DNA from: Gymnogyps californianus
Taxonomy: Eukaryota; Chordata; Aves; Accipitriformes; Cathartidae
Direction of reading: 5' to 3'
DNA: 64,000 bases
Assembly (NCBI RefSeq): GCF_018139145.2
Contig: NC_059471.1
Location: 79,320,520-79,384,519 of the forward strand
Below are positions 1 through 13,900 of the stretch, piece after piece; position 1 is the stretch's first letter, and each line of letters begins with the position of its first letter. Both the position numbers and the translations under genes were made by a program. The notes below the pieces were generated by a model. It was given only the letters and a program-made list of their open reading frames with translations. It searched no databases and was not told the origin of the DNA.

Positions 1-2292
1 TAAGGGCCTGAGTCTACTTCTCTACCATCCCATGAGATTTTTTTTATGCTATTATTTTATATACATATATATACACATATATACATATAAACCATTTATA
101 TGTTTGTATATATACATAAAGCATATAAACATGTATTTTTATATATATATGCATATATAATGTGTGTGTGTGTATATAGTATTGTGTTTTAAAGGCAAAA
201 GCTGCCTTTTAAAGAATAAAACTCAGATGAGTGCTAGCCAGTGAATACAAATCAACCTGGAGCCTGTTGACTTAAGGGCTCATTAAAGGGATTTCAGTTC
301 AAACCCCTTAGCAAAGAAGGCCTCCTGAGGAGATGAGGAACAGGAATGTTCTACTCTTTGCTGTAGTATTCCCTCCATTCCATCCAAATGAACTTGCATA
401 TGAAGAAAAATGAAATCTAAATTTATCACCTTACAGAGACACCCACTTCAGTCACTGTCACAGGAGGAAATAAGCACTGCTTTTATGCATGCTCAACCAA
501 AATATTTGAGCCATGCCTAAATTTCAAAGCATGTGGTGCTGATGTACCCAACCAGGCAGGCTGAACCTAAACGCAGTCTGGCCCATCAAACCAAAGGAAA
601 TGCTGCTGCAGTGTTCATGTCTTGTACCTTTCAACTGATCTACTCTCATAACCAGTAGCATTTAAGTTCATCTTACTGTTACCTGGATGTTAAAGGAAGG
701 TAAAGCCTCTATTAAAATAAATAGCGAGCACCAAATAATGGCTACTTCAAAATCACAAGCTAGTTATAAAGAGCAAGTTATTCGGTAAACCATTATACGT
801 GATTGATAAACTATAACTTCCAAGGATAAAGAAAAAATAATGACTATAATTGCTGAAAATTAAAATTACTGCTTCCAATTTAATTGAGTAATGATTTGCA
901 AGTCATTATATTTTTGATTAGCACTTATAAAAATTCACTGAAATGATCCATTATTCATTTTAGTAGGGAGCAGGTAGAAGCCTGTTCTGGAGCTTCAATT
1001 TTTGCAAATCTATTTATTTTTTTCTGTTGTACCAGAATATTAATATAAGTACACTCCAAGATACATGAATATGCTACAGTGATTATTTCACTAAGTCCAG
1101 AGAAACACACTGCCACTGGCTAACTCACTCAAAGTGCTGTCAGTCTGTTTGCCCTTCTCTGATATGTGACATCCTACCATGAATTCAAGTTATTGCTAAC
1201 AGGCTTAAAAAGAAGTTAAGTTTGGTGCCCAAAAAATAATAGCTGCATAAAACTGTTCCCAAACGAGTATCACATATTTGCCCCTCTGGGTTTATATTAC
1301 TGGGAGAATTCTTCAATGGCAGCTACAGAGGAAGCCAATCTCTCATTTTATATGCACAGGAACATTTTAGTTCTATGGGGAGGGCAAGAAGCTTCTGAAC
1401 AAATTCAAAAGGCTTTCAGATTACATTAATACAGCAGACATATCTTAATGCTATCTTGTATTCACATATGCACCTTATCCTTCTTTTTAATGCCACAGGG
1501 AAATGAAAGAAAAAGTTCACGAATAAACCACACAAACACTCTTCTGATGTGGAGCTGTAAACAAATACTCCACCACTAATACAAAATAGCACATGAAAAA
1601 GTAGAGAAGTCTGTATTTCAATTCTGGAGCATGAGGGAATCCAACTTTGAAATAGCAGGCAATATATATGACTTAATTCAAAACATTCTAAAACTGCACT
1701 CCTTAAACATCAACTAAGTGATAGCATCTCATTAGTTTAAAAATACAAAAGCTATTGATTCACAGAAACTGCCTGATATGCTTTCTTAGGCATTCACACA
1801 GGCCCTTAAGCATTAAAAATAGAACTATGCAAACAGCAGTTGATATGGTGCCTACACAATCCCGCTTGTTGGGCTGAAACCTATGCTAACAGAGACATAG
1901 CTTCTTAAAACGTGTATGACAAGGCCCATGTCAGGTAACAGTTACACTGTCATTAGCATATGAGCTACTATAACAAGGCAACAGTATTATACAAGGACTG
2001 TTCTCATCCAGAGGAGCAATTACTAGCTCTGGGAAGAACAGCTTATAGCACGTTCACAAGGAAGTTTGCATTTCACCAAGGGGGTGTCTATTCTTCTCGA
2101 TACATCGCTGACAATGCATGGCAGCAGTTCACTGACCTGAGGAATGCAAAACAGAGTTTAAAAAGTTGTTTTCTAATGAGATGTTCCAAGGCACTTTGAT
2201 AAAACTACCACACAAGGTAGATGAAACCAAAAGGGTCACTATGTTATCAAAGTGAGCGGAAGAATAACAAAATATATCTTCTTAATTAAGAC
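1..2292. other. AT-rich noncoding DNA, probably PUDP intron
   Basis: Apart from the microsatellite at its start I see no recognisable exon or repeat. The 79-codon frame at about 1960 is not convincing. Confidence 0.5.
55..180. repeat. AT-rich TA/TATACA/TG microsatellite
   Basis: Imperfect runs of TATACATA and ATATAT end in a short TG run. This is simple-sequence DNA with no coding signal. Confidence 0.8.
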
Positions 2293-3390
2293 TGTGGTGG
2301 GTTGTCCCTGGCTGGATGCCAGGTGCCCACCAAAGCTGCTCTATCACTCCCCTCCTCAGCTGGGCAGGAGAGAGAAAATATAACGAAAGGCTCACGGGTC
2401 GAGATAAGGACAGGGAGATCACTCACCAATTATCGTCACAGGCAAAACAGACGTGACTTGGGGAAATTAGTTTAATTTATTACCAATCAAATCAGAGTAG
2501 GATAACGAAAAATAAAAACTAAATCTTAAAAATACCTTCCCCCATCCCTCCCATCTTCTCACGCTTAACTTTACTCCCGAATTTTCTCTACCTCGTCCCC
2601 CCACAGCGGTGCAGGGGGACAGGGAATGGGGGTTGCGGTCAGTTCATCACGTTATTTCTGCCGATCCTTCCTCCTCAGGGGGAGGACTCCTCACACTCTT
2701 CCCCTGCTCCAGCGTGGGGTCTCTCCCACACGAGACAGTCCTTCACAAACTGCTCCAGCGTGGGTCCCTTCCACAGGGTGCAGTCCTTCAGGAACAGACT
2801 GCTCCAGCGTGGGTCCCCCACGGGGTCACAAGTCCTGCCAGCAAACCTGCTCCAGCGTGGGCTCCTCTCTCCATGGGTCCACAGGTCCTGCCAGGAGCCT
2901 GCTCCAGCGTGGGCTTCCCACGGGGTCACAGACTCCTTCGGGCATCCACCTGCTCCAGTGTGGGGTCCTCCACGAGCTGCAGGTGGATATCTGCTCCACC
3001 ATGGACCTCCATGGGCTGCAGGGGGACAGCCTGCCTCACCATGGTCTTCACCATGGGCTGCAGGGGAATCTCTGCTCCGGTGCCTGGAGCACCTCCTCCC
3101 CCTCCTTCTTCACTGACCTTGGTGTCTGCAGAGCTGTTCCTCTCACATATTCTCACTCCTCTCTCTGGCTGCAGTTGCCCTTGCGCAGCAACTTTTCCCC
3201 TACTTAAATATGTTATCCCAGAGGTGCTACCACCGTCGCTGATGGGCTCAGCCTTGGCCAGCAGCGGGTCCGTCTTGGAGCCGGCTGGCATTGGCTCTAT
3301 TGGACATAGGGGAAGCTTCCAGCAGCTTCTCACAGAAGCCACCCCTGTAGCCCCCCTGCTACCAAAACCTTGCCACGCAAACCCAATACA
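2293..3390 (-). mobile_element. solo LTR of a bird endogenous retrovirus (ERVL-like), copy 1
   Basis: On the minus strand the element runs from TGTATTGGG at 3390 to CCACCACA at 2293, with TG...CA ends. The 5-base flanks AAGAT and AAGAC look like a slightly decayed target-site duplication. Transcription sense is minus: a TATA-like CATATTTAAG lies at about 3212-3203 and an AATAAA poly(A) signal at 2481-2476. Inside is a series of about 48-base repeats (separate entry), which creates several open frames of 80-276 codons on both strands that look meaningless. No gag, pol or env sequence is attached, so this is a solo LTR left by recombination. It is similar in sequence and layout to the copy at 35625-36451. 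The exact family name needs a repeat-library match. Confidence 0.8.
2704..3000. repeat. minisatellite of about 48 bases within the LTR
   Basis: The phrase CTGCTCCAGCGTGGG recurs at 2704, 2750, 2799, 2847, 2899 and 2950 (once as CAGTG), with a degraded seventh unit at 2991. Spacing is 41-52 bases. The linkers between units also share phrases such as CACGGGGTCACA and GTCCTGCCAG. The second LTR copy in this window has only about one such unit (about 36148), so the array varies in length between copies. Confidence 0.85.
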
Positions 3391-3658
3391 AAGATATACT
3401 TTCTTCAGGAAGAACTACAAGAAACATAACCTTCCCTGAACAGACATCCCAGAGCTGTTCTGTTTAACTGACAACCTAAAGCAGCAACAATGGGAAAAAG
3501 AATAATCAAGAGAAGGGAACAAAGTCAGAAAACTTTATTCCTCCCTCAAAATAAAACCAACAAAATGAGACCAAAGAGAAAATTCTCTTCAGCACACCAC
3601 AGTTCTCTTCTAATACCCATTTCCTGTTTCTCAGAAAGCTTTTGCTTGCCCAGGAGAC

Positions 3659-3697
3659 TATATATATATATATATACACATATATATATATATATAG
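3659..3697. repeat. (TA)n microsatellite
   Basis: Two pure TA runs are separated by CACA, about 270 bases from the LTR end. Runs like this are often polymorphic. The Tyr/Ile-rich open frames over it are artefacts of the repeat. Confidence 0.9.
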
Positions 3698-3963
3698 ACT
3701 TGGGCGAATTGCGAATTCAAGTTGTTGACTTTCAGTGTTACATGTTTCTAAATCACTCCCTGTAATACTGTCCAAAACATCAGTTTCCTAAACAGTGGAA
3801 ACATTTCAAAAGACAGAGTGACTTTAATGGAAAAGAAAATCATTATTTTTCCAGTGTGGCCTTGGACAATGTTCTAAACTTAATTGCAGTAATGTGTCAA
3901 ACATACTACCACAAAGGAAGTGTAAAGAACTACAGATTAATAAAGCTAATCTCTTCCGTCCAC

Positions 3964-4101
3964 TCAAGAGCACCTAAAATTTTGGAAGTAAATCTGCTGA
4001 TGGAGTAATTTCTCTGTGGTGGTAATACTACGAGGAGAAAACCAAACATCATCAATGACTTGATTTTCCAAGAGAGAGGACATTTCATCATGGCTGACCA
4101 C
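3964..4101 (-). other. unexplained open frame behind a good splice acceptor
   Basis: On the minus strand a pyrimidine-rich tract ending in TTGATTGTAG (to 4102) is followed by a frame open for 45 codons to a TGA at 3966-3964. The peptide is mixed in composition (for example LLENQVIDDVWF) and not low-complexity. It does not match PUDP. A possible donor lies inside it at about 3974 (TTTTAG|GTGCTC). No poly(A) signal was seen just downstream. It might be an exon of an alternative PUDP transcript or of an unknown RNA, or chance: an open run of this length is not rare. Confidence 0.2.
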
Positions 4102-4262
4102 CTACAATCAAGAGGAAAGTGTCAGAAATACTGCAAGACTTGATCACAGTATCTCTTTAATAGTTGTATACCAAGAACTCCTAATCCTAACTAGAATCTA
4201 AAATACAAAAAAAGAATCATACCTTTGAGATTCATGAGGCAAGTGTGATACAGCAAACAAAA

Positions 4263-4757
4263 TTATGTTTTATGAGCTGTAATCACTGCTTGTTTGAAAA
4301 CCGTAGATGAAACCTCAAAACCATGGTATAGATACCAATTTAAGGGACTTCCAACACCACATGGTAAGTGTGGACTTCTACCCGGGCGAGCCACAGGCTT
4401 CTCTGAAGTCGTGTGACCACAGCCTTCACCTCCCACGTGGGGCTGAGGATCAGAGTAGAGGGCTATTCTCACAGAGCATTGAAAAACCTCACATGGTGAC
4501 ACCGAGAGCTGTCCTACCTCCAGACTCGCAGCAAGCCGGAGGCAGGTTCTAACTGACTCCAGGGTCAAATACAGCCTGCAGCCCAGAGCAGGACCACTCA
4601 AAGTTAGTGGACTATCATGACTGACGGTACATGAGCTCTTTTTGTTTCCTAACCCCATGGGTAGAAGCACAGAACTACTGAAGACTGTAATTTGTTTTAG
4701 ACTATCATCAGCTTGCTTATAATTGGCATGGTGAAACAGAAACTTATACTTCGCCAC
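4263..4757 (-). other. unassigned 164-codon open frame next to a CR1 fragment
   Basis: The frame starts with an ATG at 4757 and stops at 4263. Local GC is a little higher than in the surroundings. I do not recognise the translation. It has no clear domain or signal peptide, and in the middle it becomes rich in Ser, Pro, Gly and Cys, as is common for non-coding frames. It may be a relic of an older repeat or chance. Confidence 0.15.
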
Positions 4758-4807
4758 AGAAGCTTTTAACTAAGCCCCACTGAACCCACTGAGAGACAGG
4801 TACCTAA

Positions 4808-4919
4808 ATCATAGAATGGTTTGGGTTAGAAGGGACCTTTAAAGATCACCTAGTTCCAAGCCCCCTGTCACGGGCAGGGACATCTTTCACTAGATCAGGT
4901 TGCTCAAAGCACCATCCCA
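4808..4919 (-). mobile_element. CR1 LINE 3' fragment
   Basis: The plus strand reads ATCATAGAATGGTTTGGGTT, then AGGGACCTTTAAAGATCACC, then GTTGCTCAAAGCACCATCCC. This is the reverse complement of the conserved 3' end of avian CR1 retrotransposons. The fragment is truncated at its 5' side, as nearly all CR1 copies are. It carries one ATTCTATG terminal unit. Confidence 0.9.
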
Positions 4920-7900
4920 GGCACAATGCTTTTGTGTTTCTGAGCTCAAACACCATTTGCACTCCAGCACCTGAACAGCAGATGCTGTGCGCTTAGGACA
5001 CCTCGTACGGCAAAAGGAACTTTTCCTATTCCCAGGAAATTAAGCCAGTCTGCTACTCAACTGCAGTCGGACTGTATCATTACTAGATCTTTGTATTAAT
5101 ATTCCCCAACAAACTGCCACTTACAGAGTTCAGTATGCAATAAGTTATTTAATAGAATTCCTTTTATTTTCTTCATGCGTATTTACACACTAATTCTCAG
5201 TCCTGCTGCTGAAGAGCGGTATAGTTTTCCTCCCAGTACATATTTGAAATTTTGCTGAAAATCTTTAGCATCTCTGCATAGATGATTTAGTCTACCTAGT
5301 AATACCAGTATATACAACCACACTAAAAACAGAGATTATGTTAGCCTTTATTAACTGGAAAATCTTCTCAGCATATTTTGAGCTAGGCTTCTGTTGTGAA
5401 AATTGTTGTACAAAGTTGTGTGATCTGCACAAGAACTCTACCTCCCATCATACAAAGTCTCTACTTAATATAGCAGACGCAGACTGATTAGGAAACTTGA
5501 AAAACAAATGCAAATACGAGGCATCAACTACAGTTCCTGTAAGTCGTCAAGGAGACATTTCAAAATTAAACTTTTGATGCAAAATACCTGTGAAAGGGTT
5601 TCAAATCACCTGTTTGAAACCACCCCAGGGATCTCCATCTGGGAAAAAAAGTATCAATCTCTTCACTGCACACAAAAATTATTTTATTTTAGTCAACTGC
5701 TATAGCGAACAGTTAAAAATTTGGCATACATCAGGTACCTAAAGGCGGATGTACTGGACCCGGTCCCAACTTTCAAGTAAGATATTTTAGCTTCTAAAGC
5801 TTTTCTAAGAGTGGCATTTCCTGGCAGAGAGGAGGTGACTGAGATCAGATCCACCTCTTAAGTCCTGCACTTGGATCAAACTGACCTAGTATTATTTTAG
5901 CACATTATGACAATTCTAAACTAGCATAAGGTCTTCAAACATCAAAATCCATTTAACCTCTACTATCTCTTGTTCAAAACAGGGGAAAAATAACAAAACA
6001 GTACCAGGGATGTTTTATAAAAAGACATAAAACTTATCCACACTACAATCCTGGAAGAATACAGTGATTACAAAAAGGTTCAGGCGGAGAATCTCACTAA
6101 CATGTCAGTGAATCCAATTCACACAAGGACTACAGGAGAAATAGAAAGCTGGAAGAAGACTCTCCAACAGTAGCTATTAAGGTTATATTTTCAGCTATCT
6201 CAAAGGGGAGAGGCTGAATCTTATTTTGCTAGAGAGTGGTTCTGGGCATAACGGAAATGTTATGACTCTGTTTTGAGTGTGACAGCTTAGAGTTACAAGA
6301 AACACCGCTGTGTATCCTACTAAATGAAATAAAAAATATATGTTCAGAGACTCAAAGAGTGCAAGAAACTTTAGTCTGTCATTTCATTCTTCCATATGAT
6401 TAATGTGCTAAAAATAAAAACAGATATTGTGAACCGAACTAGGAGTCATTCCACTTTCACTCAATCTTTCTTCCCTTCTACCTCAGTTCTGCAAGCCGAG
6501 GTCAAAGTTTACATCTTGCGACACAAGCAGCTTCACTCTCCTGCAGCTGGAATTTAATAAGCCTGACACAGGAGTTACTTCGCTGTGGTGTGCTTAGTTC
6601 TATTGCAACAGCGCTTGCAAAAGACAGGCTGGCAAAGTATATGCTCAATAAGCAGGTAAGATGAGATTTTTTACTTTATTTCTAAAAATAGCCCCTACTT
6701 CCTTCCCTCCATCCAAAAACTAAAGAAGAAAAAAAATAAATAAAAATCCAGTAGCCTTTCTCTCACTACTCAGAATTAGGTACAAATCTACTGAAATCAA
6801 TTAAGTCACAATGGTACAAGCAAGAGACAATCAAGCTCACAGTTTCTGAATATAAACACTTTAGATAAGGTCTGCATTTCCAATTCCACAGTAACTAACC
6901 TGAAATTAGATTTACAAAAAAAATTTCTTTGCTCCATAGCAACAATTTGCTATCATTCTGCTTGTAAATGTGAAAACTGTTTTTGAAGGTGCATTGCAGG
7001 CAGTTTCACAGAAAGGGACAAGAAGTTTAAGGAAATTAGGAAAAAAACTAGTCTCTCTGATTAACACCTGACAAGGTGTGGCAAAAACAATAGCTAGAAA
7101 TGATTAATATAAGCATCACTTATGCAACTATATATAGCAACTATGAAAACGATTATGAACAGCCGTATTCAGCAGTATCCAAACAGATCTGACACACAAA
7201 ATCTAGAATGAAGTAGAAGTTACTAACACCTGAATATGAAATAACTCTGAAAAATGCCATTTGTAACAGACACTGTTCAATAAATAGCTTCCCTGACCCC
7301 ATTCCAGTAATCTCCTTTTGCTTGATCTGAAAATCAAGCTTACAATCAGCAAAATACAAAGTGTCTGCTTCATTTGCTGAATACACTGAACTGAGCCACT
7401 GGAACTTAAATGACTTTTAGACACAAAGATGAAGTCCTAAGGCTATACCTTTTGACCCATTATGTTTTGAAACTGTTAGAAGGACTAATATGTCCTAGGC
7501 ATATAGTTAAAGCTGCATATCCAGTTACACAGGGTAACTTAGGTGTTTCCTAAATGTAAGGAAAAAAGAATTAGAAGGTCTACAAGTTGCAATAATAAAA
7601 AAAACAGCTCATCACCAAAGGCCTTTCTCTTCTGAAAAGAGGCAAATGCACCATAGGCCAGATCCTTCTAATAGCCTCTGGAGAGTAGTTTCCAAGGAGA
7701 TTGAAAACTTGGCACAAAAATGCAAATCTGGTATTCCATCAGCAAGCTGAAAAGCCTTTTGTTTTTTTCTGTTGTCTGAAAAGCAAGTCTAACTATTAAT
7801 ATAAGAATCCAATTGTATGAAACGTTGCAATCAAAGCAAACAGAGCTGAACACTGTTCAACATGGCTACAGTCTACCCTCTAAAATGTAAGGGGCAGCTT

Positions 7901-10900
7901 TAGTCACTGAGCTTGTCATAAGCGAAGAGGTTGGAGGTTTTTTCTTGTGTTAGGTTGACATGGTTCATGGTGGTACTGCTACAGGGCTGTCGGCCTGTCA
8001 TCACTTCTGTTATAAACGTGTATTTTCTAGAGCTTTGAAACTTTGCTGGTAACAAATAAATAAAATGAAATTACATAAGAATTAAAGCTGTTTTCTTCAG
8101 GAACAGGATTTCTTCTGACAGTACCCTCTACCCTATTATTATTATTATTAATTATAGAAAATCTAGCATGTCTCTCGAGAATTTAACTCCCTCCCATGGA
8201 CTGTTAGAGGAGCTTAAGTAGGTCTTGAACTGGAAATGGGAACCATCTACACTGTCAGTACTGAAGCCACTAAATTGCATCATCGTCATCACTCTGTGAA
8301 AAAATAATTTCCTTGGTAGTCTGTAATTGTCTCAAAGGCTCCATTATAGACAATTCAAATGGGTAATACATTTTTCAAACTTAGATTACCATTAAGTACA
8401 GTTATACAATACCTGTAATCATTGATCTTTGTAAACTATTCTGTTGAATATTTGATTTATGCTTCTGGGCCTATATTATCGATAAAAATTTTCGTAGCTT
8501 GAAGGAAAGGAGTAGGTACTGTTATTGAAACAGAACTGTAGGATTCTGTAACACCTGTGTGAACTCCTTTACTTCTATCCAAGGAAAGAGCGGTATCTGT
8601 AAGTTACACCTTATTACACCTCTGATATGGTACAACACCTATGTATTGGGCACCTTGTAACCACTCATGAGTACAAATATAATCTTTCTGAATGAGGTAT
8701 TTCCATGCTGCGCTCACCTTTAAAAGAAGAATGGCATGAAAGAACAATGTTTTGGGGAAAAGTTATTGATAAGCACTATCAAATCAGCTGCCAAGTCACG
8801 AAGACTCAGATACGATGAGGATTTCAAGACTTTAGTGAGAACAATTTCTAGGAAAATCAGATCAAATCTCAGTTGGGCCTAAACTTACAGAGTATTTTTT
8901 CTCAAAAGCAAGCCTGTTTTTAATTCACAGCACAAGAAGACTACTTTAAAGAAACAGGAGGAGAGAAGAAAGGTAAGTGTAGGATCCAACCCAGAAAGAA
9001 TGAATGGGTACTGGAAGTATTTTTCTTATTGTAACTCTTTTGAGATATACTTTGGAATAATGTTAGAACATCAATGAAACATAATTTCTTGCACATACAA
9101 TTAGAATATAAAGCAGAGAACTGAAGCTCACAATTTCAGTATGCAAGATACTATGAAGAGAAAGGTAAACTAAATATCTACTGAAGAGTACACACACAAA
9201 AAAAAGTATTCTGCCTTCCTTTTCTTTATATACAAATACAGAAACATTTGGGTCAAACAGGAATATTTGTTTTAGTCACCTGAAAGCTGCAATTATAACA
9301 GAAGGAAGAAAAAGAAAACATGAATTTATTCCATCTTGAACTACAGTATTAGAAAACGGAATGGATGAAGAGGGGAATAACTTCCATGTTTTTGCTATAA
9401 ATCTTAGAATATGGCTTTTCTTTTCCCCTCTTAGCAGAAACTTCTAAGAACATATAGCCATTTCTCAATTAACCAGGGCAATGAGGAGAGAAAAACCACG
9501 CTAACACATAATTTAATCATCTTGTATTATTGCCTGGGGGAGAGGCAGGGGAAACATAGGAAGATTTATGTAGAGAGCAGCTTTAACCAGTATAATGCAG
9601 ACAGGTATCAGCTACAGATCCTGAAATGCCAACTCTTAAAGCCAAAAGCTTTGATTAGGGGAAAAACCAGGCCTAGTTAATTCATAAACCATATAATCCA
9701 GTTTTATTGTTAACTCTCTGTTATGCAAAGAGACTTCTCCAAGAAAATTCTGACATATTTTTAAGGCATTTTTCTTTGACAACTTCAGAGTTACTGAAAA
9801 GCCACTCATTATCTTAATAGTTATTTTAAATGGAAGAAATCCTCTCCTTCATATACATACACACATGAAAAGACATCCCCTGTATCTCTAAAGCTTTATC
9901 CAGGAATTGTAGGGTTTTTTAGAGCACTGGAAATTTCCAAACTGAAAGAATATTATTTGAAAGATTCTAAAGTCTTTAAAACAAACAGATACCTAGGAAA
10001 AAAAAAAAATTAGCATGTACAGAAAGCCTAATACTATGATGAACACTTCACAGACTTTCTTCTATTTATGAAATATAATTGAGATAAAAGCAATACTAAC
10101 ATAATATATCCAAGGAATGATATCCACAGAATAACTGCAGAATTCAGAGCACAGTCTTAGCAAAACCTTAACAACAAAAATAAACATAACAGAAGAAAAT
10201 TCCTAATGCTATGACACTTCTCAAGATGCCATCAAAATTCAGAAGTTTTCTCAGAGACCAAGATGCCATATGATGACTGCTATACAAAGTATATTTGCAT
10301 ATGCACATAAGTACTGGGATAAACTCCTACGTGTTGTTAACACTGCCATTAATAAGTACAGTTACTTCTGTAGGCCCAATGTATACATTTTGGAAATCAT
10401 AGGCTATTTCTAAACCCTGGGACCTAGAAGCACTCAGGTCATATGTTATTTCAAATCTTGTCCCAACATATGTGTAGACTGCCTCCTCTCTCTACCATCC
10501 TGCTTTCCACAGCATTAGAATGGTCTGGACAGCAGTAATGGTGCTACAGCAGACTCCAGAAAGCTCTCCTCTCAGGGCACTTCAGGGACCAGCCTGGACA
10601 GGGGAGGTTGTGTGTGACAGATCGCAGCCACCCAGAAATTTTGCAGTGGTGTAGTGTGAGGTTTTTAGAAGATGCAGCTGTTTCTAAAGGTATGAAGACT
10701 CAGGTAACAGGCAGCTAAAAAACACACCAAAGTTCTTTAAAACTTTGAATACAATGAGCAGGTAAAATCAAAACCTTTTTTTTTTTTTAATCTGTAAGAG
10801 AGAATTCTAGGGTTTTTTAATGGAAAAAAATTGGTAGAACTGGCATTAGTATAACAAGTGGCATAAAGACGCAAAACTTTTTTTTTTTTTTTAACCTAAC

Positions 10901-13900
10901 CCTTAGAACCTAGAACTTCAATTTTATCTTGTTATTCTACAGTGTTTCCAAGTGCACACGCTAATTACCTGCTCTCTGTAACAACTTCCAAAAGAGGGAA
11001 GGGGAATAGTTCACTTCCTTTTTGAAAAAGGCAAAGCCATGATAAACAGTAAACTATGCAAAGTCAACGGTGAGTCAAACATTTTAAAAAACTAAATTTT
11101 ACAATACTGTACAATTTGCAATCAACTGCCACATAACAATTTTAAAGTTCTAGAACACACAAAACCAGAATAGCAACACTACTTCTTGCTCTTTACTCTT
11201 AGACGCCTTCATTCATGGAAAATGAAGACGTTCAAATTAAAAATGGGAGAAGGACAAATATCATAAAAATATGATCTACAACAATAATAACAATGCAAGT
11301 TATTAGGCAGTGGAATAGCAATTAGATATACTACAATACCTTAGTGGCCCAAATATTTTCATTTTCCTGAGATATGTTCCCCATGAAACACTGGTTTTAA
11401 TTTTTAAAGACTAGAAATTTATTGCATTGTGATACACTCTTTGTGGCTCCATCTCCCCTGAGCCACAAAGCAAAGAACGTTTTGTTAGTCCAATAATAAT
11501 ATAATGCTGTAGAGAGGATTCAGTCCTAGCATAAAAAGATCCACTATTTCACATGGTGTAATTTTTTGCAGTAATGGTCTTGTAGCAGAACGATGACATT
11601 ATCCAAGGTTATGTCACTTTACAGGCATGCACAGGTCTACTCTTTTGCCCTGAAGAGACAAAACCAAAAAAAGAAATCTTTACCATAGAACAATTTATTC
11701 AAATTAAATTATGTCTCAGTGTACTCACGCTCCACCTTAAACCCATTAACTTCTCCCACTTCAGACCTTCTGATACACTATAATCCCTATTTTTTCATTA
11801 AACGCACATTATCTTTCATTCCATTCTTCTTCCAGTATTAGTGCAAATTTTTTCCTGTTCCTTAGAAATGTTCCCAAATGCACAGTACCAGCGTCAAACT
11901 CATAAAACATTCCAATCCAACAAAGACACTTCCTCTCATGACTGGTCAGTAATCAAATAAGGGTCTATTAGTTTGAATACGTACTCTGTGGCAGTTTACA
12001 TTACACCCAAATGGACCAGTTAAAGCAGAACACAATTTTAAAGACATAATGTTCAAAAAAATGCCCTAACATGAGTGGGTAATTTGCAGTATATAGCAAC
12101 ACTGTGAAAGAGAACCTGCGTGAACTAATATTTATGCAGAGCAGACAATCAACGCCCAGGAGTGAACAAGAGGGCTCAGCTGCTTGGCAGCAAACCCAAT
12201 CAGTTCAGCACCCGCAAGCACAGAACTGCTGCAAAGGACTAGCATGTCTCTATCCTTTGGAGAGCAAAGGTTACACAGGGGCTGCTGGAACTATTACACC
12301 AGGTCAGAGAACGTATATGAATGAGCTGGGAGAATGAAACACTGTATAACGCCGTATATATTATACAACGACAAAGGTCATGAGTAAATTCCTATGGATG
12401 TTAGATAGAAAGACTGGGCTGACAAAAAAATAAACTGGGTTTTCCTCTCAGTTGTCTTGCATTATCCCGAAACAAACTGCACATGAAACTAGCCCAAAAG
12501 AACCACACACAGGCACAGCACAGGCAAAAACTAACAGCAGAGGAAAAAAGTAATATATGGAGTGCTGATACCTAACTGGTGCCCAAAGGAAAGCTTTCAA
12601 GAACTAGAAATAAACCTGTTTCATCAGAGACACACAGCCTACTAGAAGTAGGACACATTTGATGACTTTTACAAAAATACTTCATATACCTCAAAAGGGA
12701 AGGAGGAAGAAAAGTAAGAATACATTTTAAAAAGAAACCAGCTATTATATATAACAACAGCAAAACCATACTTGGGAAAAAGCAGTGTCCGCTTAGATGC
12801 AAGTTTTTCCAAATTACAGCATCAGACTTATTGCCAAACTACTATGGAAAATGTTATTTATTATAAGAGGAATTAAAAATTATTAAAAGCTGCACAAGAA
12901 CAGAAAGCATAAATAGCAAACATTGATACTGTCAATAGGTGTGCAACCCTTCAAGAAGCAAAATATTGCCCCCCTCAAAAAAAACAAAGAAAAAGAAAAA
13001 AGTTGTCAGCCATCAAAAAAAGAGACACAAGAAACAGAGACAAGCATTCCTCACTGGTTATTGAAGGAAAGGAAGTCAAAAGTGAGATAAATAAAACAGG
13101 ATGGTTTTCTCCTGTCTAAGTAACAAGAAAAATGTTGATAAAGGTTGGCAGTACCTCAAGGAACTTTGGGTCAGAACACTGATTTTATTATTATTATTGA
13201 GGGGGAGGAAAAGGATAAATCGAGGTCAGGAGTCTTTGTCAGAACCATTATAAGATACAAAAATGATCTTGGTTAAATACTTCTCAGTAGTCTTGTGAAA
13301 GAAATGAGGATCAGTACAGAGAGGTACAGAAACACATAACAGAAGCAGCAACAATCACTAGCAGTCTCTACATCACACGAAAGAAAATCAGTTGTCCATA
13401 ATGAAAGCAATAGATATCAAGTTTGAAGGGAGAAGATATTTAGCTTAATTGCTTTTGTGTTGTTAATTAACATAGTTCCTGGTCTTTAAAAGAGCAATGA
13501 TCATATTGTGAAAATTATCAACACCATTAAGGTCTGTTGCCAATAAAGAAAAAAAAAAAAAGTAAGAAACTAGTTAAAAATAGTAACAAAACCCAACACT
13601 CCTCCCCCCCAACATTAGAAGTATAAATGCCATTTTTCAAGAATAAGATTGTCCCTCAGAGAAAATACACCAGCAGAACTCACAGAGCAGAATTTTGCTA
13701 GTAAACTGTCCTATCCAGACAAATTAAGGTGTCCTTAAAAATTGCACTCTCAAGAGTTCAATTGGCCAACTCACAAGGCTACATGAATGAATTACAACTA
13801 CTCAGAACAAGAGCTGCAGAGTTGGGCCCAAGATGGCATACAGTGTAACCACTGCCAGTATGCAGAATAATAAATCCAGGGTTGTTAATGTTGTTTTTCT

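Noticed and set aside
2609..3439. 276-codon plus-strand frame and other long frames
   Set aside because: They fall inside the solo LTR and its minisatellite. The peptides are repeat-driven and not retroviral proteins.
8481..8600. Minus-strand frame beginning after an AG with a partial codon that could follow PUDP exon 1 (Asp-Thr start)
   Set aside because: After the first two residues it has no similarity to PUDP, and a stop follows after about 46 codons.
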